Below are positions 62,942 to 64,000 of a stretch of DNA of 64,000 bases, piece after piece. This DNA is from Knufia peltigerae (Eukaryota; Ascomycota; Eurotiomycetes; Chaetothyriales; Trichomeriaceae). The notes under the pieces are model-generated. The model had not been told where the DNA came from, made no database searches, and worked only from the letters and a program-made list of their open reading frames with translations. The position numbers and the translations under genes are program-made. How positions within the stretch are numbered: position 1 is the first letter of the stretch; every line of letters begins with the position of its first letter. The stretch covers positions 1-64,000 of the forward strand of contig JAPDRN010000150.1 in assembly GCA_030247855.1 (NCBI GenBank), given 5' to 3'.

Positions 62942-64000
62942 TCATCGCATCTCAAGTGCTGGAAAGGTCATGCGATCGCGCATGTTGATTTTCAACTCAA
63001 AGACGCCTTCCTCAGAGCCCGCGTAGCTACGACAAGGTAAGTAAATCTGTACTAGGAACGACCGGCAGATCCAAACTTACAGATATTGACCGTCAGGGCT
63101 AAATCCGATACCCGCTGTGCCTGGACCCATTTCTCGCATGGCATCCTCTGCAGAGCTTGCCAATGGAAGAGAGGGCTCTCCTGCTCTAGCGAGACTCGAT
63201 GGTCCGGCCAAAACCCTGGACAGTCCCGCGCCGGGTGTCCAGTTCCCATTTCCATCGAGAGACCTGTTACTAGACATACCAGACATGTACATCATTCGAG
63301 CAAGTCGGACTTCTGCATCTGGGACGCGACCTGCCAGCTCTGAAATGCGCTCCATCCGGGCTTCACGGAGTCGAGCCATCGACGGTTGGGCACGTCGCCT
63401 GGTAGGAGGAGCACCGTCATGCTGAGTCCGCCAATCTGGTACAGGATCATCTACTATGCGCATCATGGCATCGAACGCGTCGTCACCAGCAAATTCGCGA
63501 GTACGGCTTGGGCGAGCCAATTCTTGGCGTATAGAGTCTTCTAAAGCTTGGATATCGTTGGTGGCAAGGGCTACTCGTGACTCGGCACGACGCACTTGTC
63601 TTTGCAAGTTCTCAATGTGTGCAAGTCTCTGCTGTCTTGCATCAACGTAGTCTGTTAGCAGAGTAGAGAGGTTGTTGCTTGTCTCAGAAGACGGCACGGT
63701 AGACGTAGGCAACGTCGTAGTCCTGGCGGAGCTCGGCTCTCTGTCTGCCGTGGAATCACCGCGTGATCTGTCCGATAATAATCGAGCTCGTTCGGCCGAG
63801 AGTCTACGAGCGTAATTTTCTCCTGCATCGAGTTCTCTCTGCAACTCTTGCGACCGCTGTCGGAGAAATCGCTCCTCGTCGGCAAGTTGCCTCTGGAAGA
63901 AACGCTCTAGAGAAGCTTCCACATGAGTATTGGATTCTCTGGCTACTTCACGAAGTTGGTCCAATTGAGTCGAGTTCTCTCGCAGCAATCGTTGTTGGGT
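62942..64000 (-). CDS. Coiled-coil protein with WD40-like C-terminus (5' end outside window)
   Basis: Two exons seen: 64000-63081 (open to the window edge, so partial) and 63026-62942, with a 54-nt intron. At least 335 residues. The visible part starts with a long charged coiled coil (VEASLERFFQRQLADEERFL, LQRELDAGENYARRLSAERARLL), continues with a second helical region (LAHIENLQRQVRRAESRVALATNDI) and ends GIGFSPDGQYLYAGSEEGVFEL across the splice junction, which looks like a single WD40-type blade. I know fungal proteins with this ending but cannot assign a function. Without splicing the frame would stop at GQYL and lose the conserved tail. Nothing ties it to the cluster. Confidence 0.65.

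Noticed and set aside
1..64000. tRNA, rRNA or transposase genes
   Set aside because: Looked for cloverleaf T-arm words and transposase or reverse transcriptase motifs; none convincing.

Overview
The window is nuclear DNA of a filamentous ascomycete (Pezizomycotina). The evidence is many short GT-AG introns (47 to about 165 nt), intergenic spaces of 0.1 to 4 kb, a Zn2Cys6 regulator carrying a fungal-specific transcription-factor domain, and clear fungal housekeeping proteins (ATP4, TFIIIC subunit TFC4, Vts1, EMC6, dynactin p25, a Pho85-type cyclin). The exact class cannot be fixed from sequence alone. I found no rRNA, tRNA, transposase or CRISPR. Gene models were spliced by eye from splice sites, reading frame and family conservation, and every multi-exon model sums to a whole number of codons.

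Region 1 (1-37 kb) is ordinary chromosomal arm: a Pho85-type cyclin, two orphan single-pass membrane proteins, dynactin p25, a polyamine-oxidase-like flavoenzyme, a homeodomain factor, an NmrA-like protein, a medium-chain reductase, a histidine phosphatase ending in a PCNA-box-like motif, a Noc4 homologue lacking its N-terminal half, ATP4, TFC4, VTS1 and EMC6. Intergenic space is long and carries short dispersed words (TACTCCGTA, CCTAGGTA).

Region 2 (37.3-37.7 kb) is a non-coding boundary holding a perfect 52-bp inverted repeat with an 11-nt loop, and beside it a decayed 37-bp inverted repeat whose differences are mostly transitions.

Region 3 (38.1-62.4 kb) is a 12-gene aromatic catabolic cluster with no unrelated gene inside it: two aryl-alcohol dehydrogenases, a salicylaldehyde/benzaldehyde-type aldehyde dehydrogenase, an FAD hydroxylase of the salicylate/3-hydroxybenzoate type, a gentisate 1,2-dioxygenase-like cupin, an FAH-family hydrolase, a 3-hydroxyanthranilate 3,4-dioxygenase with all catalytic residues, an ACMSD/6-methylsalicylate-decarboxylase-like amidohydrolase, an AHL-lactonase-like metallo-beta-lactamase, a GFA-family protein, and two MFS transporters, plus a Zn2Cys6 activator (12 enzymes/transporters and the regulator, 13 CDS in all). 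Nine promoter intervals in this region hold eleven copies of a 15-bp site of the form CGG-N9-CCG (consensus near CGGARGGCAMCTCCG), including the regulator's own promoter. Most sites lie 125-220 bp from a start codon. I infer a single autoregulated regulon. The simplest route is import, lactone or ester opening, alcohol to aldehyde to acid oxidation, ring hydroxylation, gentisate-type cleavage and FAH hydrolysis, with a second cleavage branch through the 3-HAO homologue.

Region 4 (62.4-64 kb) is an intergenic stretch and the 3' end of a coiled-coil gene that runs off the window.
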